Translations under genes and position numbers: made by a program | Notes under the pieces: model-generated | Database searches by the model: none | What the model saw: the letters and a program-made list of their open reading frames with translations, nothing else | Told to the model about the DNA's origin: nothing | NCBI GenBank assembly: GCA_026014745.1 | Contig: JAOZHS010000002.1 | Location: 124,001 to 188,000, forward strand | From: Candidatus Bathyarchaeota archaeon | Lineage (GTDB): Archaea; Thermoproteota; Bathyarchaeia; Bathyarchaeales; Bathycorpusculaceae | DNA: 64,000 nt | Direction of reading: 5' to 3' | Part shown: positions 17,489 through 26,656 of the stretch, in pieces | Position numbering within the stretch: the first letter of the stretch is position 1 | How the letters are laid out: each line of letters begins with the position of its first letter

Positions 17489-17496
17489 CTTTTAAC
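17489..17496 (+). promoter_or_regulatory. TATA-like box of the E1 surface-protein gene
   Basis: The sequence GCTTTTAACC has its centre 27 bp upstream of the ATG at 17520, which would give a leaderless or nearly leaderless transcript. No ribosome binding site precedes the ATG, which agrees with this. Assigned by position and sequence only. Confidence 0.45.
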
Positions 17497-17519
17497 CCCA
17501 CTACCTCGTAATACTAAAT

Positions 17520-18290
17520 ATGGCTAATACTGGCAAAAGACACGCACTAACCCTAACCATAATTATCACATTTTCATGTTTCACCCTGTATGCCGCTAAC
17601 CCTGCTAATGCTCAATCGATTCCTAAGCCTTCTGTGCCAGAATTTACTTTGAAATATGTCGATAATTCCTATGATGTCCCATCGACCTATAGCACAGACC
17701 CATACACTGGAAGAAATGTGCTTACTCAAACAGGTTATCACGTAGAAAACAAATCCATAGAAGTAATAATAAAAAATCAACCCTTCAACTCTTATCGTAA
17801 TGTAAATAACTCCCTTGTAGAATTGCATTATTATATATTCGCTAAGGGACATTTCCAAGATTGGAGTGACGTTCCAAGTCCTGACAGCCGTGTCGATCGC
17901 TCTAACGGAGAATATACAGTCGTAACCTATGGCTTAGGTGGAAACAACGGTTCTGACATTTATAACCATCAATTGGGCGAGGTTTCTGATGGGGGCAAGA
18001 TAGATTTTATAGTTCAAGCACTAACAGGCTATAGTACTCGAATTCAAAGAAGCCTCTATGAGAGCCAATTTGGTGAACATTATTACTGGGTTTTTACTGT
18101 TGTTGAAACAAGCGATTGGAGCAACGCACAAACAATAAGCATACCTGATGGGGTGGTTTCTTACTCTGCACCCAACCCATCTCCAACCGTTCCAGAGTTT
18201 CCCTTTGTCGTAGTCTTATCCTTGTTTGCAGTTATACCTCTGATTGCGACCTTTTTAAAGAAGAGGATTGGTCTAAAAGCTTATAACTAG
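17520..18290 (+). CDS. Secreted surface protein with C-terminal VPEFP membrane tail
   Basis: 256 residues. An N-terminal signal peptide (TLTIIITFSCFTLYAANPANA) precedes a beta-rich ectodomain, beginning VPEFTLKYVDNSYDVPSTY and containing VIIKNQPFNSY and SDWSNAQTISIP. The protein ends with TVPEFPFVVVLSLFAVIPLIATFLKKR, a PEF-type motif plus transmembrane helix and basic end. Such tails are common on surface proteins of these archaea and resemble archaeosortase sorting signals. A homologue lies at 35419-36126. Last gene of E1, next to the right att copy, so probably cargo. A palindromic operator and TATA box precede it. Confidence 0.8.
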   Translation: MANTGKRHALTLTIIITFSCFTLYAANPANAQSIPKPSVPEFTLKYVDNSYDVPSTYSTDPYTGRNVLTQTGYHVENKSIEVIIKNQPFNSYRNVNNSLVELHYYIFAKGHFQDWSDVPSPDSRVDRSNGEYTVVTYGLGGNNGSDIYNHQLGEVSDGGKIDFIVQALTGYSTRIQRSLYESQFGEHYYWVFTVVETSDWSNAQTISIPDGVVSYSAPNPSPTVPEFPFVVVLSLFAVIPLIATFLKKRIGLKAYN

Positions 18291-18366
18291 AAACCAACAA
18301 TAACACAAATCGGTTTGGACTATGAGCATAAAGATAAGAGAACCCACCAAAACAGTAAGCCGTAAG

Positions 18367-18392
18367 GCAGGTTCGAATCCTGCCCGTAGCAC
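18367..18392 (+). repeat. att right copy of E1 (duplicated tRNA-Leu 3' end)
   Basis: An exact 26-bp copy of 11547-11572. It marks the right end of E1. The DNA directly to its right encodes, on the minus strand, the C-terminus of another integrase that reads through this repeat. E1 therefore appears to have inserted beside an older integration. Confidence 0.9.
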
Positions 18393-18868
18393 CATTCCCG
18401 ATGAGCATTTGTACTGTCCGCTGTTTGGCGGATCAACTTCACTAACTCCTCAGTCAGCACGCCTACTTGGTGATCTTCAATATTTTGCTCGGTTATGTTG
18501 CCTCTGGTTAATGCTTCTCGTGTTAGTAGCTGCTCGGGGTTTTCGCCTAATGCCCGTATCATTTCTTTTATGGTGTCGATTTTGCTGATGGCTGTCTTTT
18601 TGCGTATTGCTAAGCCTGCTGCGGCGTAGATGGTGCGTAGTTTGTCGATGCCGAGGCTTTGGATGTCGTGGTAGGTGTCTACTGTGTGGCCCATAAAGTA
18701 GTCAGCGTAGTCTTCTTGAACGCCTAGTGCGATTAGTTGGGTTTTGAAGTATTTACGTATACTATGGACGCGGAGGTCGTACATTGCGCCTGTTTTGTTG
18801 GGTTTTATGAAGCCTGCTTTGACGTAGAGTTCGTGTACGAAGCCTAAACACGATATTATCGCAAACAC
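18393..18868 (-). pseudogene. Integrase remnant, C-terminal catalytic half only
   Basis: The frame encodes ELYVKAGFIK...YDLRVHSIRKYFKTQL, then DYADYFMGHTVDTYHDIQSLGIDKLRTIYAAAGL. These are the HxxR box (HSIRKYF), the GH motif and the C-terminal Tyr region of archaeal tyrosine integrases. The core-binding domain and the first catalytic Arg are missing; upstream of about 18840 the frame no longer resembles an integrase. At its 3' end the frame continues through the att repeat. The gene faces the att site. A non-functional leftover of an element older than E1. Confidence 0.75.
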
Positions 18869-19177
18869 GACATTTGCCTGTATCCCAAATATACGGGGCT
18901 ATGCGATAGAGCTGATGTCTAGCTGACATCGAGGCACCATGTAGCTGAAGAGTCGCGTGCAAGCAGAGATTCAGAACCATTTATTTTTTGCTATTTTACT
19001 CTTTGATGTATCTTAATTGGATCCTGATGTTGAATACAAAAAATAGTTTTTTGTTTGCCTCACAAAAGAGACTTTTGATCAGCGTACTCACTGGTCTTCC
19101 TGTTCCGTATGGCGTACCAAATGTCAGGCAAAAGTTCGGGTTAACAGCGATTTTCTTTTGTGGACAACAGCTACCTG

Positions 19178-20338
19178 TTATATTGACGGAAATCTTCGCC
19201 TCAAATAGCCCTGTACAAAGTCATGGTCATTTGCTAATTCAGTGCTTTTCACAATTTGACCCTCAAGCCTATCTAATGCAATCTTAAACGTCTGTTCAAC
19301 CCCATAGCCTTCACCTGAACTGAAAAACGCACCCTTCTTTGTTCTAAACTGCAGGCGACAATGAATTAACTGATCACCCTTGAAGTTAGTGCCATGCGTC
19401 TTCATGTAAACAAACAACGTGCCCGCCTCTAAGGTTCCTCCGTATCTGTGAGTGAAAGAGTCGAAGTCATCCATAACTGCGCCTCGCTGGATTTCATCAA
19501 TTTCCACGCCTTTTACTGAAAACTCCACGGTAAGCCTTTCCACTGGTTTTTCCATTTGCGCGAGCGGCTCAAGAAAGTCACGTTTAGTTATGATGCCGAC
19601 GGGTCTTCCCTTGCTGACGATCACCAAAGAGGAAATGTTGAATTTGTGCATCTGCTCCTCAGCATCTCGCAACTTGGATTCAGGCAAAACAGTGACTACA
19701 GGCTGAACCATAATGCCCGTCGCAGGAATACTCAGAGCAGAAACCTTCTGACCTACCCTTTCGCCAAACCTTTGCACATGTTTGGGCTGAAAAATATTAT
19801 CAATAATATCGGATAGGCTCACAATTCCCACGAGTTTTCCCTCTTTGACTATGGGAACATGCGAGATTCCCTCACTTCTTAAAAGGCTTAATACTGCCCC
19901 TAATGATTCGTCTTCTTCGATGACAAACGGCTTCTTGGTCATTATTTCTTCAACATGCGTGTTGCCCCATTGATCCATTATAGCGCCATGAATAACATCC
20001 TCGTCGGTTACAAAACCTACGAGCTTATTTTCACTGTAGACTGGAAGTTGCCTGATTTCGCTCTGGATCATTAACTTAGCAACCTTGCTAAGAGTATCCT
20101 GTAGAGTAACGGCAGGCGCTGACTGCGTCAAAGTTTTAACTTTGGTTCCAGATGCATCTAAACTTGACCGTTTTATCGATTTTTGGGAAATAATCCCTTT
20201 GTAACTGCCTTTATCATCGAAGACTGCTAAAACAGGCGGCATCCCTTCTTTAAAACGTGATAAACAAGAAGAAAGCGTATCATTTTCCTGTACTTGTATG
20301 AAACCCTTTGAAAAAACATCTTCCACAATTTTAACCAT
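19178..20338 (-). CDS. Four-CBS protein with C-terminal HPF/RaiA-like ribosome-binding domain
   Basis: 386 residues. Two CBS pairs (Bateman modules) occupy about residues 5-125 and 130-265, recognisable by repeats such as RQLPVYSENKLVGFVTDEDV, SHVPIVKEGKLVGIVSLSDI and SLVIVSKGRPVGIITKRDF. The last ~115 residues (LTVEFSVKGVEID...THGTNFKGDQLIHCRLQF...ALDRLEGQIVK) follow the beta-alpha-beta-alpha pattern of the S30AE/HPF hibernation fold. CBS pairs bind adenine nucleotides, so the fusion suggests ribosome inactivation gated by energy charge. That role is inference from domain content. It is convergent with nothing evident; the thermosome gene is upstream on the same strand. Confidence 0.75.
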   Translation of the reverse strand: MVKIVEDVFSKGFIQVQENDTLSSCLSRFKEGMPPVLAVFDDKGSYKGIISQKSIKRSSLDASGTKVKTLTQSAPAVTLQDTLSKVAKLMIQSEIRQLPVYSENKLVGFVTDEDVIHGAIMDQWGNTHVEEIMTKKPFVIEEDESLGAVLSLLRSEGISHVPIVKEGKLVGIVSLSDIIDNIFQPKHVQRFGERVGQKVSALSIPATGIMVQPVVTVLPESKLRDAEEQMHKFNISSLVIVSKGRPVGIITKRDFLEPLAQMEKPVERLTVEFSVKGVEIDEIQRGAVMDDFDSFTHRYGGTLEAGTLFVYMKTHGTNFKGDQLIHCRLQFRTKKGAFFSSGEGYGVEQTFKIALDRLEGQIVKSTELANDHDFVQGYLRRRFPSI

Positions 20339-20442
20339 AAAAACACTTCAGCACTGTTATTTATTATCCTTGAGTAATCTAAGCTTAAGAGACTTAGGGC
20401 ACACTCTTACATTAGTTTCTTAACAAAATTAAAGGGAGAAAA

Positions 20443-22083
20443 TTATTCTCCGCCCATGCCACCAGGCATTCCGCCGGGGCCGCCTCTGGGGGATTTAGCT
20501 GTTATAATGTCGTCTACGCGTAGGATCATGGCTGCTGATTCCGCTGCTGATTTGATGGCTTGCTCTTTGACGACTATGGGTTCGATGACGCCGTTATCGA
20601 TGCTGTTTTGGAGTTTACCAGTGAATATGTTGATGCCCATGTATTTGCCGTCTTCTTTGTCATGTACTTGACGTAGCTCTATGAGTGTGTCAATTGATTC
20701 TAAGCCGCCGTTCTCTGCAAGCGTGCGTGGAATGACTTCGACTGCGTCAGCAAAGGCTTCCACGGCGAGTTGTTGTCTTCCGCCAATTTTGGTAGAGTAA
20801 TTGCGTAGTTCTTTGGCGATTTCGATTTCGATGGCTCCGCCGCCAGCGACTATTTTGTTATTTTCCGTAACGTCTGAAATTACTGATAACGCATCGGTTA
20901 TGACTCTTTCAGCTTCATCAACCATTCGCTCAAGCCCTGCTCTTATGAGGATAGCTACGCTATGAGGATCCTTGCATTTTTCGACGAAAATCATTTTGTC
21001 ATCGCCAATCTTGCGCTCCTCCACGAGACCCGCAAAACCTAAGTCTGCCGCCTTTAAATCATTCAAATTAGAGCTCACTCGCCCTCCTGTAGCTCTCGCG
21101 AGTTTCTCCATGTCGGATTCTTTCACGCGGCGTGCTGCCAGGATACCTTCTTTTGAGAGAAAGTGTTGTACCATGTCGTCGATGCCTTTTTGGCAGAACA
21201 CAACGTTTGCGCCTGAAGCTTTAATCTTGGTCACCATCTCTTTGAGTGTGCTATCCTCCTGGTCTAAGAAAGCTTTCATCTGGTTTGGTTCATGAATGCG
21301 TATTTCCGCAGTTATTTCGGTTTTTTCAATTTCTAGCGCTATATCTAAAAGGGCGATTTTTGCGTTTTCTATCTTTTTGGGCATTCCCGAATTAATGACT
21401 TCTTTGTCCACGATTATGCCTCTGACGAGTTGTGTCTCGATGAGGCTTTTTCCCGTCTTTTTCACCAGTTGTATGTTATCTATGTCGGCTATCGTCTGGT
21501 CTGCGGCCTTCTGGGTCACTTGTTTTACCGCTTCTAGGGCTATTTCTGCAAAGTGCTCTTTAGCACCACCCACAGCTTTGCTTCCCATAGCGGTCAAAGC
21601 GACTTTCAGCATCATTTTTTGATCCTCTACGTCAATGGGTACCGCGTTTTTTGCAATTATCTCGATTGCTTTCTGTGCTGCTTTACGGTATCCTGCGACA
21701 AGTATCATTGGGTGAACGTTTTGGTCTAGGAGCTGTTCGGCTTTTTTGAGCAATTCACTGGCTAACACTACAACGGTTGTTGTGCCGTCGCCCACCATGT
21801 CATCTTGAGTTTTGGCGATTTCAATCATCATTTTCGCGGCCGGGTGCTCCACATCCATTTCCTTAAGAATTGTGGCGCCGTCGTTGGTTATGGTGATATC
21901 GCCTAAGCTGTCAATCAGCATTTTATCCATGCCCCGCGGGCCCAGAGTGGTTTTAAGCACTTCACCGATGACTTGGGCGGCCATAATGTTGTTTCGTTGG
22001 GCTTCTTTGCCCCTACTTCTGGTGGTTCCTTCCTTTAGGATGAGGACCGGTTGACCACTTTGGGTTTGTGTTAAATATGCCAT
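20443..22083 (-). CDS. ths: Thermosome subunit (group II chaperonin)
   Basis: 546 residues, full length. Hallmarks are [31 protein letters not shown] near 48-78, the ATPase motif [11 protein letters not shown] near 98, and the C-terminal [13 protein letters not shown] tail typical of archaeal subunits. It forms the double-ring ATP-dependent folding machine. ATG at 22083 with TTGAGGA about ten bases upstream. Which paralogue (alpha, beta or gamma) cannot be told without a tree. Lies between the integrase remnant and the radical SAM gene in a region with several integration scars. Confidence 0.96.
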   Translation of the reverse strand: MAYLTQTQSGQPVLILKEGTTRSRGKEAQRNNIMAAQVIGEVLKTTLGPRGMDKMLIDSLGDITITNDGATILKEMDVEHPAAKMMIEIAKTQDDMVGDGTTTVVVLASELLKKAEQLLDQNVHPMILVAGYRKAAQKAIEIIAKNAVPIDVEDQKMMLKVALTAMGSKAVGGAKEHFAEIALEAVKQVTQKAADQTIADIDNIQLVKKTGKSLIETQLVRGIIVDKEVINSGMPKKIENAKIALLDIALEIEKTEITAEIRIHEPNQMKAFLDQEDSTLKEMVTKIKASGANVVFCQKGIDDMVQHFLSKEGILAARRVKESDMEKLARATGGRVSSNLNDLKAADLGFAGLVEERKIGDDKMIFVEKCKDPHSVAILIRAGLERMVDEAERVITDALSVISDVTENNKIVAGGGAIEIEIAKELRNYSTKIGGRQQLAVEAFADAVEVIPRTLAENGGLESIDTLIELRQVHDKEDGKYMGINIFTGKLQNSIDNGVIEPIVVKEQAIKSAAESAAMILRVDDIITAKSPRGGPGGMPGGMGGE

Positions 22084-22535
22084 ATTATTCTATCCTCAAT
22101 ATTATGTTCAAATAATATTCTTTAGCATCGTCAGCGTTTTAGGAATTCACGGGGCTCTCCCCTATCTATGAGTCATGCCGAAGAAGACGGGTTTGACCTG
22201 CAAGAGACTGAAGGCTTGATACTTTCAACTGTTAAAGAACCGCTGACTTTGTAAGTTATATATTGTCATACAGGGATTTAAACACGTTTAGAGAACAAGC
22301 GAGTACTAAGGTATTCACCATTATTGCTCTATTGGTTAATACCTAACTATTTGTGCCTCAAATTCCATATGTATTACTCGAAAAGAACTTGCAAAAAGAC
22401 TGAAGCGTTTCAGTAACATTAAGTAATAGTGTGCTGTTTAACGTGAGCATAGGCAATTAGGGAATAAGGGCGCCGCCATAGAAGAAGCTTAATGTTTTAT
22501 GGCAGCACCAATTTTCAGAGTTGAAAGGGATTAAC
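22084..22535. other. 450-bp gap upstream of the thermosome gene
   Basis: Divergent promoter region. Near the thermosome start, minus-strand AATATTATTTGAAC and ATAATATT could serve as TATA elements. On the plus strand a 28-codon frame (22168-22254: ATGAGTCATGCC... ending in Leu-Thr-Leu-stop) has coding-like content, but no ribosome binding site or homology I recognise. The remainder (22260-22500) is AT-rich with no clear gene or RNA structure. Confidence 0.3.
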
Positions 22536-22892
22536 TTGACAAAAACTGATGATATTTTATTGGAGTTGAATAGAACAGTCGCTAGGTATCTGCTGGGAGT
22601 TCGCCCGTTTCAATACAAGAAAAAGACATATCATTTAATCGACAATTACGTTGCAGTACCTTACATGAAGTGTGATGTGTGTGGGAATTATCCGACATAC
22701 GAGGTTTCCGTTATTGAAAGCAAAGAGGGCACGACGCTACGCGTGGGAAACGATTGTATTGATAATTTGACAGGACAAAACGTTTCAGAATGGTTTAAAA
22801 GTTTCAGAAGAAAACGCGAAAGCATCATGACAAACAGAAAATACACTGACCAGCTACCACAAGAACAGGAACAAATAGCGGTTGCTACCTGA
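22536..22892 (+). CDS. Small zinc-binding protein (CxxC...NDC)
   Basis: 118 residues from TTG 22536, chosen because AAAGGGA sits six bases upstream; an in-frame TTG at 22521 lacks one. The core is MKCDVCGNYPTYEVSVIESKEGTTLRVGNDCIDNLTG, a Cys-x2-Cys pair on a beta hairpin with a later Cys in GNDC, likely one zinc site. A helical N-terminus (LLELNRTVARYLLGVRPF) and Gln/Arg-rich C-terminus flank it. Not assigned to a family; such proteins are frequent in archaeal mobile elements. Isolated on the plus strand. Confidence 0.6.
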   Translation: MTKTDDILLELNRTVARYLLGVRPFQYKKKTYHLIDNYVAVPYMKCDVCGNYPTYEVSVIESKEGTTLRVGNDCIDNLTGQNVSEWFKSFRRKRESIMTNRKYTDQLPQEQEQIAVAT

Positions 22893-22999
22893 GCATAAGC
22901 GCCACGCATCACAGCTTAAGAGCTCGGCACAATAGACGTTTATTTAAAACGCTGTTGAATTTTGGGCAGTCAATTGTTTGTACGCTAACCATTCAAAAA

Positions 23000-23926
23000 T
23001 TAAATGTTTACTCGAAAGGCCCAATTCATGTAAGCGCTAATATCTCTCGAAAGCACCAGTGAAGGCTCAACGTAACAGTGAAGGCTGCATTTTTGGCAGC
23101 TACCTATTTTTTTCCAATCAAAAGCTGAAACGCCATCTTTAACGCCTTTTTTAAAGACCGAGACACTGCTCGCGTAGTCGTTGTGGACATAGCAAGGCAA
23201 AACCAAGTTTCCATGGGGGTCAATATTTATCATTGCCCAAGGCTTGCATTGCCAGTTTTTCTCTTTAGCCAGAACTTTTAGATAACCAATTGAGTTAACA
23301 ATGGGATAACCTTGCCGCTTCATTTCAATAAGCCTACGCGCCATTTTCGGTACCTTATCAATAGCAGCTGAGGATGCATTAGCATTGCAGTATTCATGTG
23401 CGACGGCTACGGAGATTTTTGTACCCAACGCTCGCGCTAACTCCACCAAACTTTCCGTTTCACCGATGTTCTCCGCCATCACAGTGGTGTTGATGGTTAC
23501 TGAAACTTTTTCTTTCGCCGCCTCTATGCCTTGCACTGCTTTTCTAAAGCTTCCACTGACCCCTCGGATAGCATCATGAGTTTTCTCCAACCCATCCAAG
23601 GAAACATAGACGACACCATTAAGGTACTTGGCTATCTCGCCTATTTTGGCTTCAAGCAGCGTACCATTGGTTATCAAACTTGTATGCAAAGGCAGAGACC
23701 GGGAAAAAGCAAGAATATCCACCAAATCACGCCTAAGCAACGGTTCCCCACCTTCAAATGCTACCCCAACGGCGCCTGAATTGTATATCTGTTTCAGAAC
23801 GGCTTTCGTTTGCGGTAAGCTTGGATCGGGGCTGGGTCTTTTCCAGAAAGGGCACATTTTGCAGCGAAGGTTGCAATTGTAAGTAAGCTTGTGCCCACAA
23901 AAGAAAGGAACCTTTGCACCAAGCAT
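23000..23926 (-). CDS. Radical SAM enzyme with SPASM-like C-terminus
   Basis: 308 residues from ATG 23926. The cluster motif CNLRCKMC (Cys-x3-Cys-x2-Cys) is near residues 18-25, followed by GGEPLLRRDL and LITNGT, which contact SAM. The C-terminus has CKPWAMINIDPHGNLVLPCY and CQKCSLHCYV, a Cys-rich region that may hold an extra cluster as in SPASM proteins. The substrate cannot be inferred. The same frame remains open 40 codons upstream, with a plausible family-like stretch (YCGSCKQVF...EPLWLGIRVYRVLISN), but it has no ATG, GTG or TTG, so the true start is uncertain. Confidence 0.85.
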   Translation of the reverse strand: MLGAKVPFFCGHKLTYNCNLRCKMCPFWKRPSPDPSLPQTKAVLKQIYNSGAVGVAFEGGEPLLRRDLVDILAFSRSLPLHTSLITNGTLLEAKIGEIAKYLNGVVYVSLDGLEKTHDAIRGVSGSFRKAVQGIEAAKEKVSVTINTTVMAENIGETESLVELARALGTKISVAVAHEYCNANASSAAIDKVPKMARRLIEMKRQGYPIVNSIGYLKVLAKEKNWQCKPWAMINIDPHGNLVLPCYVHNDYASSVSVFKKGVKDGVSAFDWKKIGSCQKCSLHCYVEPSLVLSRDISAYMNWAFRVNI

Positions 23927-24053
23927 GTTTGAGATTAAGACACGGTAAACTCGAATTCCTAGCCAGAGGGGTTCTACATATTGGCGAATGGTTTTTTCGT
24001 CTACAGAATAATTAAAAACCTGCTTACAACTCCCACAATAAATGAAGGGTGCA

Positions 24054-24362
24054 CTAACTTTTTAGTTCTCTATCTTCACTGTAGTCTCGGTCCTCATGAA
24101 CTTCTTCCTCAGCCGAATCTTGCCTTTCTTGTTCACGCACGCTTTCAGCTTCTCCTTTGGCTTTTGCTATATCTTCGGCTTGACCTTTTTGTGGATAAAA
24201 AGTATCCAACCAAACTTCAAACTGTCCCTTATAATCGGCATTGGAAAAAGCCCAATCACATAATCCATTGATAACTTTGCCCATATCAATGTCGTGTTCT
24301 TCGGATAGACCCTTCAAAAATTCGCCCCACTTTGCAGATAACGTTATTGAGAAACTAACCAT
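24054..24362 (-). CDS. Small protein with ribbon-helix-helix-like N-terminus
   Basis: 102 residues. The start MVSFSITLSAKWGEFLKGLSEEHDIDMGKVINGLCDWAF has the strand-helix-helix pattern of small archaeal DNA-binding or coupling proteins. The second half is a highly charged Glu/Arg/Lys coil (EDIAKAKGEAESVREQERQDSAEEEVHED). Function unknown. It ends just where the open frame leading into the radical SAM gene begins. Confidence 0.55.
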   Translation of the reverse strand: MVSFSITLSAKWGEFLKGLSEEHDIDMGKVINGLCDWAFSNADYKGQFEVWLDTFYPQKGQAEDIAKAKGEAESVREQERQDSAEEEVHEDRDYSEDRELKS

Positions 24363-24445
24363 AAAATCTCCAACTCCTTATTAGGGCTAACCTATATTTT
24401 AAGTTTCGACGCCCTTGAACCCATATTGCCACCAAATATTGCGTT

Positions 24446-26500
24446 TTAATTAAAAAGAACACTAAACGGGGGATATTTTTTCAGTTCGGGCGCTTCAGGG
24501 CATAAGACAAAAGCCGAAAGAGCGGGCAAATAAAGGCTAAGCATATTTTTTTGGTTATTGTCGGAAGCAGTAAAGTGTGTCTGTGTTGGTAATAACCGAC
24601 CGTATCCGCCGTACTTTGGTGCATCACTGTCAAGTATCATGTGATATTTTCCAGGGGACGCTTCAAATCGGTAGTCACTGAAGGATTGCGAAGGATTGAA
24701 ATTGAAGACAAAAATCAGATTGGCTCTTTTGAAGATTAGTATTTTTTTCTGGGAGTCTTCATGAAGGAGTTGAGGGGTACTTGTTTCAAGCAGGTGTTTT
24801 GTCTTAGCTACTGCAATCATGTCTTGGTCAAATTGGGTTAGAAAATGGTACTTCAGGTGAACATCGTCTTCTAGATGCCATTGGCGATAAGCATGCTTAA
24901 AAGACCAGTTATTTCCAGCGCGGGGAAAATCTATCCAGTCGGGGTGACCGAATTCATTGCCCATAAAGCTCAGATAACCCTGACCAGCGGTAGCTAATGT
25001 TATTAAACGGATCATCTTATGCAGCGCTACCCCTTGGGCAACCTTAAAGTTGTCATCATCGACCCACATATGATTATACATGTCTTCACCGATTAGTCGA
25101 AAAATAAGAGTTTGATCGCCCACTAACGCTTGGTCGTGGGATTCAACGTAACTAATTGTTTTCTCGCCCCTTCGGTGGTTGTTAAGTTCAAACCAAAGAT
25201 GACCAATAGGCCAGTCTTCCGTCTTGTAATCTTTTACTAGACGAATCCAGTAATCAGGCACCCCCATTGCAAAACGATAGTCAAAACCGAACCCGCCATC
25301 TGACTGTGAAACCGCTAGGCCCGGCATACCGCTGACATCTTCGGCTATAGTGACAGCATCTGGTCGAATATCATGAATTACCCGATTGGCTAGAGCCAAA
25401 TAGGTCAAGGAATCTTCGTCCACAAAACCATCGAAATAGTCGTTGTATGAAGTAAACTCCCTCTTTAGACCGTGGTCTAAATAAAGCATGCTGGTGACAC
25501 CGTCGAATCTAAAGCCGTCAAAGTGGAATTCGTCAAGCCAGTAGCGGCAATTGGACAACAAAAAATGCAAAACCTGCGGCTTGTGGTAATCAAAGAGCCG
25601 TGTATCCCATGCACTGTGTTTTCCACGTGATCCTTCATGAAAATACTGAAAGAACGTCCCGTCGAAACGGCCTAGTCCTTCCACCTCGTTGGACACGGAA
25701 TGGGAATGAATTAGATCCATCAGAACGGTGAGGCCTTGAGCGTGGGCTGTGTCGATTAAAAGTTTTAGGTCCTCGGGGGTTCCGTACCGCGATGAAGGCG
25801 CAAAAAAACTCGACACTTGATATCCAAATGAGCCATAGTATGGATGCTCTTGAATCGCCATCAACTGTAGAGTATTGTACCCACCTTTGGTGACTCGTGG
25901 AAGGATATTGCGCGTAAATTCTTGGAATGAACCGATTTTTTCTTCTTCTTGGGCCATGCCAACATGGGCTTCATAGATTAAGGGAGCTTCTTTGGGTCGT
26001 TTGAAACTGGTTTTCCAATGATAAGGTTCGGGGGGCATCCATACTTGAGCGTTAAAGATCAGGGTTTTTTGATCCTGTACCACCCGTCGAGTGTAAGCTG
26101 GAATACGATCGCCTTCACCTCCTGGCCAATAAACACGGAGTCGATAAAGGTCACCATGCGCCAGTTTATCAGTAGTTAGGTGAATTTCCCAAACTCCGTA
26201 GTCAGTGATTTTTTTAAGCTTAAATTCTTCGCGCTCTTGCCAGTTACTTAAATCTCCGATCAAATAAATGGCTGTAGCGTTTTGCGCCCATTCACGAAAA
26301 ACCCATTCGTCATTTTGGAGATGCAAACCAAAGTATTCGTGCCCGGAGGCAAACCCTGTAAGGCTAATTTTACTCTGAGTGAGGCGGTGCTCGGTTTGAT
26401 CTATATTCTCCAATCGGTGCTTAATTTGATTCAAAAACGGCGCGAGGTATGAGTCTATTGTCAGCAGTCGGCGAAGGCGGGTTTCAGTTTCGCTAATCAA
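24446..26500 (-). CDS. glgB: 1,4-alpha-glucan (glycogen) branching enzyme, eukaryote-like GH13_8 type
   Basis: 684 residues. An N-terminal CBM48-like domain (residues ~45-140) leads into the GH13 barrel. Nucleophile Asp is in FRFDGVTSMLY (~331), acid/base Glu in TIAEDVSGMP (~386) and the third Asp in YVESHDQ (~454). A C-terminal beta domain closes the chain. The segment DGFRFDGVTSMLYLDHGL is the pattern of eukaryotic-type branching enzymes rather than the common bacterial GlgB or archaeal GH57 enzymes, which suggests transfer. It makes alpha-1,6 branches in glycogen. No other glycogen gene is adjacent. Confidence 0.92.
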   Translation of the reverse strand: MISETETRLRRLLTIDSYLAPFLNQIKHRLENIDQTEHRLTQSKISLTGFASGHEYFGLHLQNDEWVFREWAQNATAIYLIGDLSNWQEREEFKLKKITDYGVWEIHLTTDKLAHGDLYRLRVYWPGGEGDRIPAYTRRVVQDQKTLIFNAQVWMPPEPYHWKTSFKRPKEAPLIYEAHVGMAQEEEKIGSFQEFTRNILPRVTKGGYNTLQLMAIQEHPYYGSFGYQVSSFFAPSSRYGTPEDLKLLIDTAHAQGLTVLMDLIHSHSVSNEVEGLGRFDGTFFQYFHEGSRGKHSAWDTRLFDYHKPQVLHFLLSNCRYWLDEFHFDGFRFDGVTSMLYLDHGLKREFTSYNDYFDGFVDEDSLTYLALANRVIHDIRPDAVTIAEDVSGMPGLAVSQSDGGFGFDYRFAMGVPDYWIRLVKDYKTEDWPIGHLWFELNNHRRGEKTISYVESHDQALVGDQTLIFRLIGEDMYNHMWVDDDNFKVAQGVALHKMIRLITLATAGQGYLSFMGNEFGHPDWIDFPRAGNNWSFKHAYRQWHLEDDVHLKYHFLTQFDQDMIAVAKTKHLLETSTPQLLHEDSQKKILIFKRANLIFVFNFNPSQSFSDYRFEASPGKYHMILDSDAPKYGGYGRLLPTQTHFTASDNNQKNMLSLYLPALSAFVLCPEAPELKKYPPFSVLFN

Positions 26501-26656
26501 GACACCTCTTTCTGCTTTACGGCCCTTTTTTAAACAAGTTAAGAATACTCCACACTATACCTAAGACCTAACCAGAAAGTCTCTTTATATCAATGCGCCC
26601 ATTTAGGGTGGTTTTAGCCCGAGACACCATATTTTTCATCGTTTAAGAGCTTTCCA

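Larger units (their letters stand above)
11547..18392. mobile_element. Integrated element E1 (rolling-circle plasmid or small virus type) in tRNA-Leu
   Basis: The last 25 bases of tRNA-Leu plus one (11547-11572) recur exactly at 18367-18392, as a 26-bp direct repeat. Between the copies lie 6.8 kb that are clearly more A-rich than the flanks. They encode a tyrosine integrase beside the tRNA, an HUH replication initiator, two small genes in its operon, a recombinase-like protein, an FRG/DUF262 gene pair and a surface protein. tRNA target, integrase and att repeats together are the standard signature of archaeal integrative plasmids and proviruses. No capsid or ATPase gene was seen, so a plasmid is favoured. 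The element looks complete. Confidence 0.88.

Noticed and set aside
18988-19287. 99-codon plus-strand frame next to the integrase remnant
   Set aside because: Overlaps the 3' end of the CBS-HPF gene by 110 bases and has no coding character beyond openness.
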